64,000 bases of DNA, taken from the NCBI GenBank assembly GCA_046156035.1, contig JBJXEW010000053.1, forward strand, positions 127,374 to 191,373. Direction: 5' to 3'. Shown here piece by piece: positions 34,383-42,525 of this stretch; position 1 is the first letter of the stretch; each line of letters starts with the position of its first letter. The DNA is from JAEUIX01 sp046156035 (GTDB taxonomy: Bacteria; Planctomycetota; Phycisphaerae; Phycisphaerales; UBA1924). A program made the translations under genes and the position numbers. Under the pieces are notes generated by a model that did not search any database, was not told the origin of the DNA, and worked only from the letters and a program-made list of their open reading frames with translations.

Positions 34383-35962
34383 CCCTTCCCCGCCGCCAGA
34401 AAACCCTGCGCCACTTTGTACACCGGCCCCGCGCCCATCACCGCCAGCGTGTCGCCATCGCGGCACAGGTTCGCCAACTGGTCCACGATCGCCTCGAACG
34501 GGTACAGGTGCATCGCCTGCACGCCCTTGGCGCGCAGGCGGTCCACCAGGTCCGCCGCGCTGACGAGGTGCTTCTCTTGCTCGCTGTCGCGCACGAAGTA
34601 GATGTGCGGAACGATCACGATGTCCGCCGCGCTGAAGGCGCTGGCGAACTCGGCCAGCAAGTGGCGTGTGCGGCTGTGCTGATGGGGCTGAAAAACGCAC
34701 ACCAGCCTGCCGCCCTTCTTCTCCGGTTGGTCAAACTGCCGCAGGGCTCGCAGTGTGCAATCCACCTCCGTGGGGTGATGGCCGTAGTCGTCGTACACAC
34801 GCACCCCCACGCCCGCACCCCTGCCGAGCGACCGCACGCCCAGAAACTGCGTTCGCCTGTCCACCCCACGAAAGTCCGTCAGCGCGGCACCAACCTTGGC
34901 CGCATCCGCCCCCAGCGAAATCGCCAGCGCCGCCGCCGTGGCCGCGTTCATGGCGTTGTGCTCACCCGGCAGTTGCATCGTCCACTGGCAGGCCACGGTC
35001 TTCGCCGGGTTTACGAGCGTGGCGGTGCGCGTCGCGGGTTCGTAGCGCACGCTCCAGTCCGCCGCGGGAGAAAAGCCGATCGTCTGCACCCGTGCCCGCA
35101 CGCCCGCGGCCACTTCGCGCCGGTGCGCGCCCTCGTGGGCGATGAGCAGCAGGCCGCCGTCATCTGCCGGTGCCACCTGCCGCGCAAAGGTGGCGAAACT
35201 CTCTACCACCGCATCAAGCGAGCCGTAGATATCCAGATGGTCGGCCTCGACCGATGTGATGGCCGCGATGGTCGGGTGGAAGTTGTGGAAACTGCGGTTG
35301 AACTCGCACGCCTCTGCGACCAGCACGCCCGGCCTGCCCGCCAGCGGCCCCGTTGGAATCGTGTTCGCCCCCAGGCGCACGCCGCCGCCCAGTTGGGCGC
35401 ACGTTGCGCCCACGATCACGGTCGGGTCGATCCCCGCCGCGGCCAGCACCACGCCGAGCATGGCCGTGGTCGTGCTCTTGCCGTGCGTGCCGGCAATCGC
35501 CACGCCCGTGCGGCCGACCATGCACCGTCCCAGCGCCTGGGCGTAGGTGAGCACGGGCACGCCGCGCCCCAGGGCCTCGTTGTACTGCGGGTGATCGGCC
35601 TTGATCGCGGCGGAGACGACCACGAGGTCGCACTTTGCAGGAATGGTGTTCGCGCATGGCGCGTCGATCGCGCCGTCAATGCGCACCGCGATGCCATCTG
35701 CCGCGAGGGCATCGGTGGTCTCCTGGCGGTTCATGTCGCTGCCGCTCACACGCCCGCCACGGGCCTTCACCATGCGGGCCAGGCCGCTCATGCCGCACCC
35801 GCCGATGCCCACCAGGAACACGTCCTTGCCGGCCACATCAAGCGGTGGCGGGGGAGTGGCAGGCGGGGTGGAGTGGGCGGCGGGCACGTCGAGAACATCA
35901 GCGGCGGCGGCCGGGGGGGTGGGGGCGCCGGGCCGCGCGGCGGTCGGTTCGGAGAGCAACAT
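34379..35962 (-). CDS. murC: UDP-N-acetylmuramate-L-alanine ligase
   Basis: MurC adds L-Ala to UDP-MurNAc with ATP. The protein (527 aa) has FLVGIGGCGMSGLARMV, the ATP loop AIAGTHGKSTTTAM, EACEFNRSFHNFHP, SVEADHLDIYG, GEHNAMNAATA and YDDYGHHPTEV. The first 45 residues are a Pro/Ala-rich extension absent from typical MurC proteins of 460-480 residues, so a later start is conceivable, but no better start codon is evident. It begins a murC-murB-ddl series, interrupted by a 258-bp repeat element. Confidence 0.95.
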   Translation of the reverse strand: MLLSEPTAARPGAPTPPAAAADVLDVPAAHSTPPATPPPPLDVAGKDVFLVGIGGCGMSGLARMVKARGGRVSGSDMNRQETTDALAADGIAVRIDGAIDAPCANTIPAKCDLVVVSAAIKADHPQYNEALGRGVPVLTYAQALGRCMVGRTGVAIAGTHGKSTTTAMLGVVLAAAGIDPTVIVGATCAQLGGGVRLGANTIPTGPLAGRPGVLVAEACEFNRSFHNFHPTIAAITSVEADHLDIYGSLDAVVESFATFARQVAPADDGGLLLIAHEGAHRREVAAGVRARVQTIGFSPAADWSVRYEPATRTATLVNPAKTVACQWTMQLPGEHNAMNAATAAALAISLGADAAKVGAALTDFRGVDRRTQFLGVRSLGRGAGVGVRVYDDYGHHPTEVDCTLRALRQFDQPEKKGGRLVCVFQPHQHSRTRHLLAEFASAFSAADIVIVPHIYFVRDSEQEKHLVSAADLVDRLRAKGVQAMHLYPFEAIVDQLANLCRDGDTLAVMGAGPVYKVAQGFLAAGKG

Positions 35963-36096
35963 GGGAAGGGTATCGGCCGCGAGCCCATCCGGAGTCGAAT
36001 CGGCAGCCACGCATTGCGTCGCCTCGGCACGGGCGCAATGCGGCAATGCCAACGAACCTCGGGCCACCTTCTCGGGCCGTGCAGGCAAAGCTCGCC

Positions 36097-36124
36097 TTGA
36101 CGACCCGTCGATAGGGTGTACACT
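36097..36124 (+). promoter_or_regulatory. Candidate promoter of the NYN gene
   Basis: TTGACG (36097-36102), a 16-nt spacer and TACACT (36119-36124) match the tRNA-Glu promoter layout. The predicted transcript begins near 36131 and includes the hairpin at 36187-36212. Confidence 0.5.
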
Positions 36125-36186
36125 TTCTAGTCGGGTGCGGTCGCTCGTCCCCGTCCTGATATCCCCCCTGCACATGTGCAGGCCGC

Positions 36187-36212
36187 AAGGCTACTCGTTC
36201 GCGGGTAGCCTT
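36187..36212 (+). promoter_or_regulatory. 5'-leader hairpin directly before the NYN start codon
   Basis: AAGGCTACTCG (36187-36197) and CGGGTAGCCTT (36202-36212) form an 11-bp stem with one G-U pair and a TTCG loop, followed by AGCTTTT and the ATG at 36221. The stem ends 8 nt from the start codon and no free Shine-Dalgarno is visible, so it may control initiation or act as an attenuator. Confidence 0.55.
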
Positions 36213-36220
36213 AGCTTTTG

Positions 36221-36874
36221 ATGGACATCGGATACACGCCGCGCACGCGACTCAAGACCAACGTCTACATCGACGGTTTCAATCTCTACTACGGTGCCGT
36301 GCGCGGCACGCCGTTCAAGTGGCTTGATGTCGCCAAGCTCTGCTCCCTCCTCCTGCCCGCTCACGACATCCACCGCATTCGCTACTTCACCGCGCGCGTG
36401 AGCGCGACGCCCGCGAACCCGGACGCGCCGCGCAATCAGCACGCCTATCTGCGAGCCCTGGGCACCGTTCCCAACCTCAGTATTCACTTCGGCCACTTCC
36501 TCACGCAGCGCAAGTGGATGCCCCTCGTGTCGCCTGCTCCGAACGGCCCCGCACTGGCCGAGGTCTGGAAGCGTGAGGAAAAGGGGTCCGATGTCACGCT
36601 TGCCTCCCACCTCCTGCACGACGGACACCGCAACGATTACGCCGTGGCGGTCGTTGTCTCGAACGACTCCGATCTGGTGGAGCCCATACGCCTCGTTCGC
36701 GAGGACTTGCAGAAGGTCGTCGGCGTGCTCAACCCCCACGCGCTTCCGGCCAAGCAGCTCATGAAGCACGCGGTGTTCCTCAAACAGATTCGCGCGGGCC
36801 CGCTCGGAGCATCGCAGTTTCCCCTGACCCTGGAAGATGCTCGCGGCACCATCGTGAAGCCGTCCACGTGGTAG
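36221..36874 (+). CDS. NYN-domain (LabA/DUF88-like) putative RNase
   Basis: The 217-residue protein has the NYN/PIN-like layout: NVYIDGFNLYYGAV at the N-terminus supplies the first acidic residue and Asn, KGSDVTLASHLLHD the central KGxDV motif, and VVVSNDSDLVEPI the third acidic cluster. These match the metal-binding active site of NYN ribonucleases. The target is unknown. ATG 36221 is preferred over TTG 36218. It is divergent from murC and followed by a Nudix gene that has its own -10. Confidence 0.85.
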   Translation: MDIGYTPRTRLKTNVYIDGFNLYYGAVRGTPFKWLDVAKLCSLLLPAHDIHRIRYFTARVSATPANPDAPRNQHAYLRALGTVPNLSIHFGHFLTQRKWMPLVSPAPNGPALAEVWKREEKGSDVTLASHLLHDGHRNDYAVAVVVSNDSDLVEPIRLVREDLQKVVGVLNPHALPAKQLMKHAVFLKQIRAGPLGASQFPLTLEDARGTIVKPSTW

Positions 36875-36930
36875 CACCTGGAGCAGGCCTTCCCATCGAC
36901 GATTCTCGCGCCCCTCTACCCTTCCCCACA

Positions 36931-37497
36931 ATGCCCACACCCGCGGCCGCCCTTCCCTACAGAATCGCCACGCTCTGCGACCTCCGCGACAAGGACGGCC
37001 GCGTGCTCCTCCTCCGCCGCCTGAAAGCCCCCAACCTGGGCCTCTGCTCGCCCATTGGCGGCAAACTGGACATGGCCACGGGCGAATCTCCCGCGCAGGC
37101 GGCGCGGCGGGAGATTCAGGAAGAGGCGGGAATCGACATCCCCATCGACCGCCTCCACCTGCTCGGCATCATCTCCGAGTCCGCCTTTGAGGGCAAGGGC
37201 CACTGGCTGCTCTTCTACTACCGCGTCCTCGGTCCGGTGTGGGTCGAGCCGCACGACATGCGTGAGGGGCGGCTGGACTGGTTCCACGAGCACGAGGTGG
37301 ATGCCCTGCCCCTGCCCGAGAGCGACCGCCGCATCATCTGGCCGTTGGTGAAGCAGCACGAGGGCCGCGTGGGGCCGGACGGCTGGCACCTGCCCAGCGC
37401 CAAGCCCGGCTTTTTCACGGTCCACATTGATTGCGTCGGCCCTGAAGGCCGCGACCTGAAGTGGGCGGTGGAGCAGACGGCCGGGGCGCTCTCCTGA
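36931..37497 (+). CDS. Nudix hydrolase
   Basis: The 188-residue protein carries a Nudix box read as GGKLDMATGESPAQAARREI followed by QEEAGI. The catalytic REIQEEAG core is intact, but there are seven rather than five residues between the first Gly and Glu. The preceding LLLRRLKAPNLGLCSPIGG resembles mutT/8-oxo-dGTP-type enzymes. Nucleotide-diphosphate substrates are likely but not assigned. TACCCT at 36917-36922 lies 8 nt before the ATG without a Shine-Dalgarno. Confidence 0.85.
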   Translation: MPTPAAALPYRIATLCDLRDKDGRVLLLRRLKAPNLGLCSPIGGKLDMATGESPAQAARREIQEEAGIDIPIDRLHLLGIISESAFEGKGHWLLFYYRVLGPVWVEPHDMREGRLDWFHEHEVDALPLPESDRRIIWPLVKQHEGRVGPDGWHLPSAKPGFFTVHIDCVGPEGRDLKWAVEQTAGALS

Positions 37498-37503
37498 GCC
37501 ACG

Positions 37504-38670
37504 CTACGCACGCGCGCCAGATGCTCCGGGGTTCAACAGCCCCTCCGGCTCGGTTCCCGCCTTGAGCCCGAACAGCGGGCGCACCCACCGCCACGGCCGC
37601 ACAAGCACCTCATACAGCCCGATCGTGATCGCCACGGTCCCGAGCAGGCACAGCGCCCACTTCGCCGGCGTGGGCCACGCCAGCGGCACCAGCACCGCGG
37701 CCAGACCCAGCGTGACTGTCTGGTGCAGGATGTACATCGGGTAGACCCCTGCGCTCGCCCATTCCAGCAGCCGCGGGCGGTGGGTGAGGTGCCGCTGCGC
37801 CAAGCCCAACAGCGCCAAGATCGCCAGCCACGCGTTCATGTGCTTGAGCACCAGATAGACCACGGGCGGGTACGTGTCGTCATCGCTCAGCCACTCGCGG
37901 TAGAGCAGCACGTACAGCACGCCTGTGGCCGCGAGCCAGACGTAGCGGCCCCGGGCGATGGTGGCCCGCGCACGCTCATCGCCGTAGAGCACATAGCCCA
38001 GCAGGGAGAACCACAGGAAGCGCGCGTGGTTGGCCCAATCGGCCGTGAGGTTGTGCGTGCTCGGCCACGCGCTGCGGAGCCACCATTCGGTGGCGATCGG
38101 CAGCAGGCCCACCAGCACGATGCCCGGGCCGGAGCAGACCGCCCGCCGCAAGCCCTGAGGTATACGCACGCACGCCGCGAGCGCACGCAGCGGCAAGACC
38201 ACCGCCAGCGAATACACCAGCACGTACGCAACGTACCACAGGTGGTGCCAACTCAGGTTGCCCGCCGGGTACGGCCCGGTCGTGAAAACCGTGGGCCAGA
38301 AGTCAAAGAACGAGCCCGAAAACTCCCCCTTGTACACACGCTCAATATAAATCTGCAGCGGCACCACCAACCCGACCATGCCCGCCACCAGCGGCAGGCC
38401 CAACCGCAGCAGCCGATCTTTTGCGAAGGCCCCGGTCGTCCGCCGCCGCAGCGATGCCTGCACCACCGCGCCGGAGATAAAGAACAACAGCGGCAGGCGC
38501 CACTGGTTCACAAACAGCATCCCCAGTTCCAACCCCGTTGAGGGGTTCGGGTCGCTGATGTGCCACCCCCAACTCACAAACGGCATCCCCGCGTGGTAGC
38601 CAATCAGCAGACTCAGCGCGATCACGCGCAGCCAGTCGATCTCGGTGTGGCGTTGGGTGGGTGTTTGCAT
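37504..38670 (-). CDS. Acyltransferase family 3 membrane protein
   Basis: The 388-residue protein has about ten hydrophobic segments. The N-terminal EIDWLRVIALSLLIGYHAGM contains the conserved Arg and His of the acyltransferase-3 (OafA/MdoC-like) family. RLPLLFFISGAV and RLLRLGLPLV also match. Such proteins O-acylate surface glycans or glucans. The start at 38670 gives MQTPTQRHTEIDWLRV; in-frame ATGs about 50 bp upstream are possible. It converges with the Nudix gene, with a 6-bp gap. Confidence 0.82.
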   Translation of the reverse strand: MQTPTQRHTEIDWLRVIALSLLIGYHAGMPFVSWGWHISDPNPSTGLELGMLFVNQWRLPLLFFISGAVVQASLRRRTTGAFAKDRLLRLGLPLVAGMVGLVVPLQIYIERVYKGEFSGSFFDFWPTVFTTGPYPAGNLSWHHLWYVAYVLVYSLAVVLPLRALAACVRIPQGLRRAVCSGPGIVLVGLLPIATEWWLRSAWPSTHNLTADWANHARFLWFSLLGYVLYGDERARATIARGRYVWLAATGVLYVLLYREWLSDDDTYPPVVYLVLKHMNAWLAILALLGLAQRHLTHRPRLLEWASAGVYPMYILHQTVTLGLAAVLVPLAWPTPAKWALCLLGTVAITIGLYEVLVRPWRWVRPLFGLKAGTEPEGLLNPGASGARA

Positions 38671-38800
38671 CGGCGGGTACGGGCGCTCGTGCGGCGGCTT
38701 CTCCCCCCGCATGGCGAGCATCATTGGCGTTCCTGCGCCCGCGATTCCGCTCCCATAGTTGGAGGCCGCACCTGCGTGCCTCACCCCCGCCCGCCCCTTC

Positions 38801-38806
38801 TATCAT
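38801..38806 (+). promoter_or_regulatory. Candidate leaderless -10 of the nfeD-like operon (TATCAT)
   Basis: TATCAT ends 6 nt before ATG 38813. No Shine-Dalgarno is present. Confidence 0.4.
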
Positions 38807-38812
38807 CGGTGC

Positions 38813-40831
38813 ATGTTCGTGCCCCTTGGCACATTCCGCAGATTCGCCCTCGCCTTCGCGTTCCTCGCGCTCGCCTGCGTTGCCACCTGGTCTGCGGCCA
38901 CGCGCACGGCCCGTGCCCACATGCCGGCCCCCTCAGCCCCGTCCGTGGCACGCACCCCCGCCCCCAGCGCGGGCCTCTCCGCCATCCCCGCGGCCCGCGC
39001 GGCCACCAACGTCGCCGTCATCACCATCCACGGCCCCATCGGTGCCTACACCGCCGCGAGCGTGAAGCGTCGACTGGATGAGTCCGTCAAGGCCGGTGCC
39101 GATGCGATCGTGATCGACCTGAACACGCCCGGCGGCGAGGTTGGGGCGGTCCTCTCCATTTGCACGTCCATCAAGCAGTGCTCGGTCAAGAACATCGTCG
39201 CGTGGATCAACCCCGCCGCGTACTCCGGCGGCGCGATCATCGCGCTGGCCTGCCGCGAGATCGTGCTCGCCGATGGCGCCACACTCGGCGACGCGGCGAT
39301 CATTGCCGGCATCCCCGGCCTCGGGGCCATGCCCAAACTCGGCGACACCGAGCGGGCCAAGTTCCTCGCGCCGCTCATCGCCGAGATCGTCGAATCCGCC
39401 CGCCTGCGCGGCTACGACGAAAAACTCGTCCAAGGAATCGTCACGCTCGGCGTGGAACTCTGGCTGGTGGAGCGGGCGGATCGCCCCGGCGAGGTGCTGT
39501 TCATCGATCGCGCCGAGTATCGCCTGCTCTTTGGCAGCGAGCCCACGGGCACATCGCCGCGGCTGGTGGGCGTGGCCAACGCGACTCGGCCAGCGGTGGC
39601 GCCGGCATCATCTACAACATCCTCCTCTCAGGCCACGCCGCCGTCGGGCGACGCACCTTCCACCAGCGGCGAAGCCGCGCCCACCACGCTCCCCTCCGCG
39701 CCCGCACCGACTCCGCCTTCCGAGTCCACGGCCACCTCTTTCAGCCCCGCCTCGCCATCGATGGATGCCAAACTCATCAGCCGCGTGGAGGGCAACCTGC
39801 AAACCGCCCGCACACGCCCGGTACTGACCGCCGCGGATGTGGGCAAGTGGAAACTGGTTGAGCACGTCTCCGACGGAACCGGGATTTTCACCTTCAAGGC
39901 CGATGACCTCTTCCGCTACCGCCTCGCCGTGCGTGCTGGCCCCTCGGCGGCCAGCGGCACGGCCAGCAACACCGGCGGCACCATCAACGCCGACGAGCAA
40001 CTCAAGGCCTTTTTCGGCGCCACCAGCATCGGGCGGCTCGATCAATCCGTCTGGGAGCACATCGCCGCGTTCCTGGCCCACCCGATCGTGCGCGGCATCC
40101 TGATCGTGGTTCTCCTCATCGGCCTGTTCATTGAACTCACGCATCCCGGCCTTGTTCTGCCGGGGGCTGTGGCCGCGGGTGCCTTGCTCACCATCCTCGC
40201 GCCGCCTCTGGTCATGGGCCTGGCCGCGTGGTGGACGGCCGCGGCCATCGTGGGCGGCGTGGGCCTGCTGGCGCTCGAAATCCTGGTGCTGCCCGGCTTT
40301 GGTTTCTTTGGCGTGGTGGGGCTGGTGCTGCTCTTTGGCGGTCTGGTGGGCACGTTCATCCCCTCGCAGGCCAGCGGGCCGTTCCCCAACGCCCCCGGCG
40401 CGCAGGGCGACCTGCTCTACGGCATCACCACGGTGTTCATCTCCACCGGAGTCTCGATCTTCGGCATGTATTTCATCTCGAAGCACTTCGGTTCGCTCCC
40501 GCTGGTGGGCAAACTGATCCTCACCAGCCGCCCCGCGGACGGCGACGAGCCGAGTTCGGTGCTCACGGCCATGGGCCCGGCCGATGGCCCCGCCCGCGTG
40601 GGTGATGTTGGCATCGCGCAGACGCCCCTGCGCCCCTCCGGGCGCGTGCGCGTGGGCGATGCGATCATTGATGTGGTGGCCGAGGCCGGGTTCATCGAGA
40701 GCGGGCAGAGCGTGCGCATTGCCAGCGTCTCGGGTTTCCGTGTAACAGTCGAACTCGCGGCACCCTCGCGTGCGGCGGGCAGTGGGGGGGTCAGTGGTAA
40801 CGGGGGCACGCTTGCAGGAGGCACAGCCTGA
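38813..40831 (+). CDS. Long NfeD-like protein with ClpP-like serine protease domain
   Basis: The 672-residue protein has a signal or anchor segment (FALAFAFLALACVATW), a ClpP-like protease domain (residues about 60-235) with candidate nucleophile Ser138 in PAAYSGGAIIALAC and DLNTPGGEVGAVL, a Ser/Pro/Thr-rich linker, then a cluster of transmembrane helices (about 425-560) and a C-terminal OB-like domain (GRVRVGDAIIDVVAEAGFIE). This is the NfeD1b architecture, membrane proteases that act with stomatin/flotillin proteins. Its stop overlaps the next start by one base. No flotillin gene is adjacent. Confidence 0.87.
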   Translation: MFVPLGTFRRFALAFAFLALACVATWSAATRTARAHMPAPSAPSVARTPAPSAGLSAIPAARAATNVAVITIHGPIGAYTAASVKRRLDESVKAGADAIVIDLNTPGGEVGAVLSICTSIKQCSVKNIVAWINPAAYSGGAIIALACREIVLADGATLGDAAIIAGIPGLGAMPKLGDTERAKFLAPLIAEIVESARLRGYDEKLVQGIVTLGVELWLVERADRPGEVLFIDRAEYRLLFGSEPTGTSPRLVGVANATRPAVAPASSTTSSSQATPPSGDAPSTSGEAAPTTLPSAPAPTPPSESTATSFSPASPSMDAKLISRVEGNLQTARTRPVLTAADVGKWKLVEHVSDGTGIFTFKADDLFRYRLAVRAGPSAASGTASNTGGTINADEQLKAFFGATSIGRLDQSVWEHIAAFLAHPIVRGILIVVLLIGLFIELTHPGLVLPGAVAAGALLTILAPPLVMGLAAWWTAAAIVGGVGLLALEILVLPGFGFFGVVGLVLLFGGLVGTFIPSQASGPFPNAPGAQGDLLYGITTVFISTGVSIFGMYFISKHFGSLPLVGKLILTSRPADGDEPSSVLTAMGPADGPARVGDVGIAQTPLRPSGRVRVGDAIIDVVAEAGFIESGQSVRIASVSGFRVTVELAAPSRAAGSGGVSGNGGTLAGGTA

Positions 40832-41340
40832 TGGATTCGATGCTCTACTGGGGCCTGGCGTTGCTCGGCCTGGCCCTGCTTCTCACCATCATCGAGGTCT
40901 TCGTCCCCACCGCCGGCGTGCTGGCTGTCACCGCGCTGGTGGTCGCCATCTCCGCGGTGGTCTGCCTCTTCCGCTACAGCGCGGCATGGGGCATGATCGG
41001 CTCGCTCATCGTTATCGTGGGCGGCCCCGCCGCGTTCGTCATCGGCCTGCGCATCATGCCCAACACGCCGCTGGGGCGAAAACTCGTCCTCAACACGCCG
41101 CGTGCGGACGGCTCCTCGGGCGACGACGGTTCACCCGCCCCCGCCGCGGCCGCAAACGCGCTGGCCGCGCTCGTGGGCAAGCAGGGCACCGTCGCCAGCG
41201 ACCTGCGCCCCATCGGCAGCGTCACCATCGACGGCCGCCGCTACGACGCGATCTCCGAATCCGGCATGGTGCGGGCGGGAACCGCCGTGCGCGTCTGGAG
41301 CGTGGAAGGCAGCGAACTGCGCGTGCGGACGGTGGAGTGA
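40831..41340 (+). CDS. Short NfeD-family membrane protein
   Basis: The 169-residue protein has three N-terminal transmembrane helices (MLYWGLALLGLALLLTIIEV, TAGVLAVTALVVAISAVV and MIGSLIVIVGGPAAFVIGL) and an OB-fold tail GKQGTVASDLRPIGSVTIDG. It starts inside the stop of the long NfeD protein (TGATG), so the two are probably made together as a membrane complex. Confidence 0.85.
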   Translation: MDSMLYWGLALLGLALLLTIIEVFVPTAGVLAVTALVVAISAVVCLFRYSAAWGMIGSLIVIVGGPAAFVIGLRIMPNTPLGRKLVLNTPRADGSSGDDGSPAPAAAANALAALVGKQGTVASDLRPIGSVTIDGRRYDAISESGMVRAGTAVRVWSVEGSELRVRTVE

Positions 41341-41388
41341 GAATGCCTGTGGGCACGCATCAGGCGCCCGCGAACGGGCAGATAGCAA

Positions 41389-41470
41389 AGGGCAAAGTGA
41401 AGCCATCGGTCCGCGAGCCGCGCCGCGCCTCTCCGATTTGTTCTTTGCCCTTTGCCCTTTGCCCTTTCGC
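41389..41470. repeat. CAAAGGG word inverted repeat
   Basis: A left arm, GCAAAGGGCAAAGTGAAG (41389-41406), faces a right arm of TTCTTTGCCCTTTGCCCTTT words (41440-41465). The arms can pair around a 34-nt GC-rich centre. It occupies the gap between the convergent NfeD and LON-domain genes. Confidence 0.65.
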
Positions 41471-41476
41471 GCCCCC

Positions 41477-42238
41477 TCAATTCCAATGACATCCCTTGGG
41501 CGCATCGGTCGTCGTCTGCGGCAGGGCCCGCGTCAGCAGCGTGCTCAGTTCGCGCAGGCGCTCCTCGATCATCCGTGCCCGCCGCTGCGGGTCGCCCTCG
41601 GCCAGCAGTTGATAGTGCAGTTCGTTGTAGAACCGCATCTCGCTGTCGCGTAGCAGCGTGACGGCCACCAGTTCCAGCACGGCCGTGGCAGGAATTTCGT
41701 CGTCTCTCAGGTGCCGCCCCACGGCCTCGGCCTCGCGAAGGCCTGCCAGCGGCTGGGCCTCCAGCAGGCCCGCGAGCGTCTCGCGTGCCGCGGCCATGGT
41801 CTCCGGGTCGCCATCATCCAGCCCGATGGGTTCGAGCAGGGCCTGGCGATACGGCACATCGCTCTCTTCGGGCAGTTCCGTGATGATCTTCGCGCGGCAG
41901 ACGCCGTGCAGCGCGATCGTGTACCGCCCGTCGCCGAGTTTGTGATGCTGCACAACCTGCCCCACACACACCGCCTGGCGCAGCGGCGGCCTTTCCGGTT
42001 CGCTCTCTTCCCCTCGGCCCTCGGCCCTCGACCCCGCGCCCTTCATCCGTTCGAGGTCGTACATCGCCATCGCGATCTGCCCCGGCCCGTCGAGGGCATC
42101 GGCCACCATCTTGCGATAGCGCGGCTCAAAGATGTGCAGTGGCAGCACCGCGTGCGGCATGAGCGCCACGCTGGGCAGAGGGAAGAGCGGCATGGGCCGC
42201 CCGAAGTTCACGCGGATCTCGGTCTCTTCTTCGCTCAC
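41477..42238 (-). CDS. LON substrate-binding-domain protein
   Basis: The 253-residue protein matches the N-terminal substrate-binding domain of Lon protease without ATPase or protease parts: MPLFPLPSVALMPHAVLPLH, IFEPRYRKMVADAL, then GVCRAKIITE and a helical C-terminus. Such stand-alone LAN/LON-domain proteins are common and uncharacterised. Residues about 66-76 (GAGSRAEGRGE) are an insertion coded by a CCCTCGG word repeat at 42011-42045. The next 287 bp upstream hold word repeats. Confidence 0.82.
   Translation of the reverse strand: MSEEETEIRVNFGRPMPLFPLPSVALMPHAVLPLHIFEPRYRKMVADALDGPGQIAMAMYDLERMKGAGSRAEGRGEESEPERPPLRQAVCVGQVVQHHKLGDGRYTIALHGVCRAKIITELPEESDVPYRQALLEPIGLDDGDPETMAAARETLAGLLEAQPLAGLREAEAVGRHLRDDEIPATAVLELVAVTLLRDSEMRFYNELHYQLLAEGDPQRRARMIEERLRELSTLLTRALPQTTTDAPKGCHWN
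42011..42045. repeat. CCCTCGG word repeat inside the LON-domain gene
   Basis: CCCTCGGCCCTCGGCCCTCG plus ACCCCGCGCCC lie in tandem within the coding sequence and give a low-complexity Ala/Gly/Arg/Glu loop. Confidence 0.5.
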
Positions 42239-42257
42239 GGGGGAAGGGTAGAGGGGG

Positions 42258-42430
42258 TTTCACCACAAAGGCACAAAGAGCACAAAGGAAGACATGCAGC
42301 CCGACCGTCAGGGAGGGCCCCTTCAAGGCCATACGCAGAGTTTCGCAGAGAGAGCAGAGGAACGCAGAGAAGTACGCGCCGCAACGAACCCCGACCGTGT
42401 CGCAGACCCGCCGTGGCGGGAGGGAGGGGG
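42258..42430. repeat. CACAAAG and CGCAGAG word repeats upstream of the TPR gene
   Basis: CACCACAAAGGCACAAAGAG (42261-42280) and GCACAAAGGAAG follow one another; CGCAGAGTTTCGCAGAGAGA (42334-42353) and ACGCAGAGAAG follow. CGCAGACCCGCCGTGGCGG (42401-42419) is identical in reverse complement to 34351-34369 in the murC-murB gap. These fill most of the gene-free 287 bp. Confidence 0.65.
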
Positions 42431-42525
42431 CGTTCAACGCGGGCGCAACGATCCTCGAGCGTCAGCGAGCGGGACCGCAACAGCCGCCCAACAATGGCCC
42501 GTCGCCATTGCACAAGGACAAGGGC

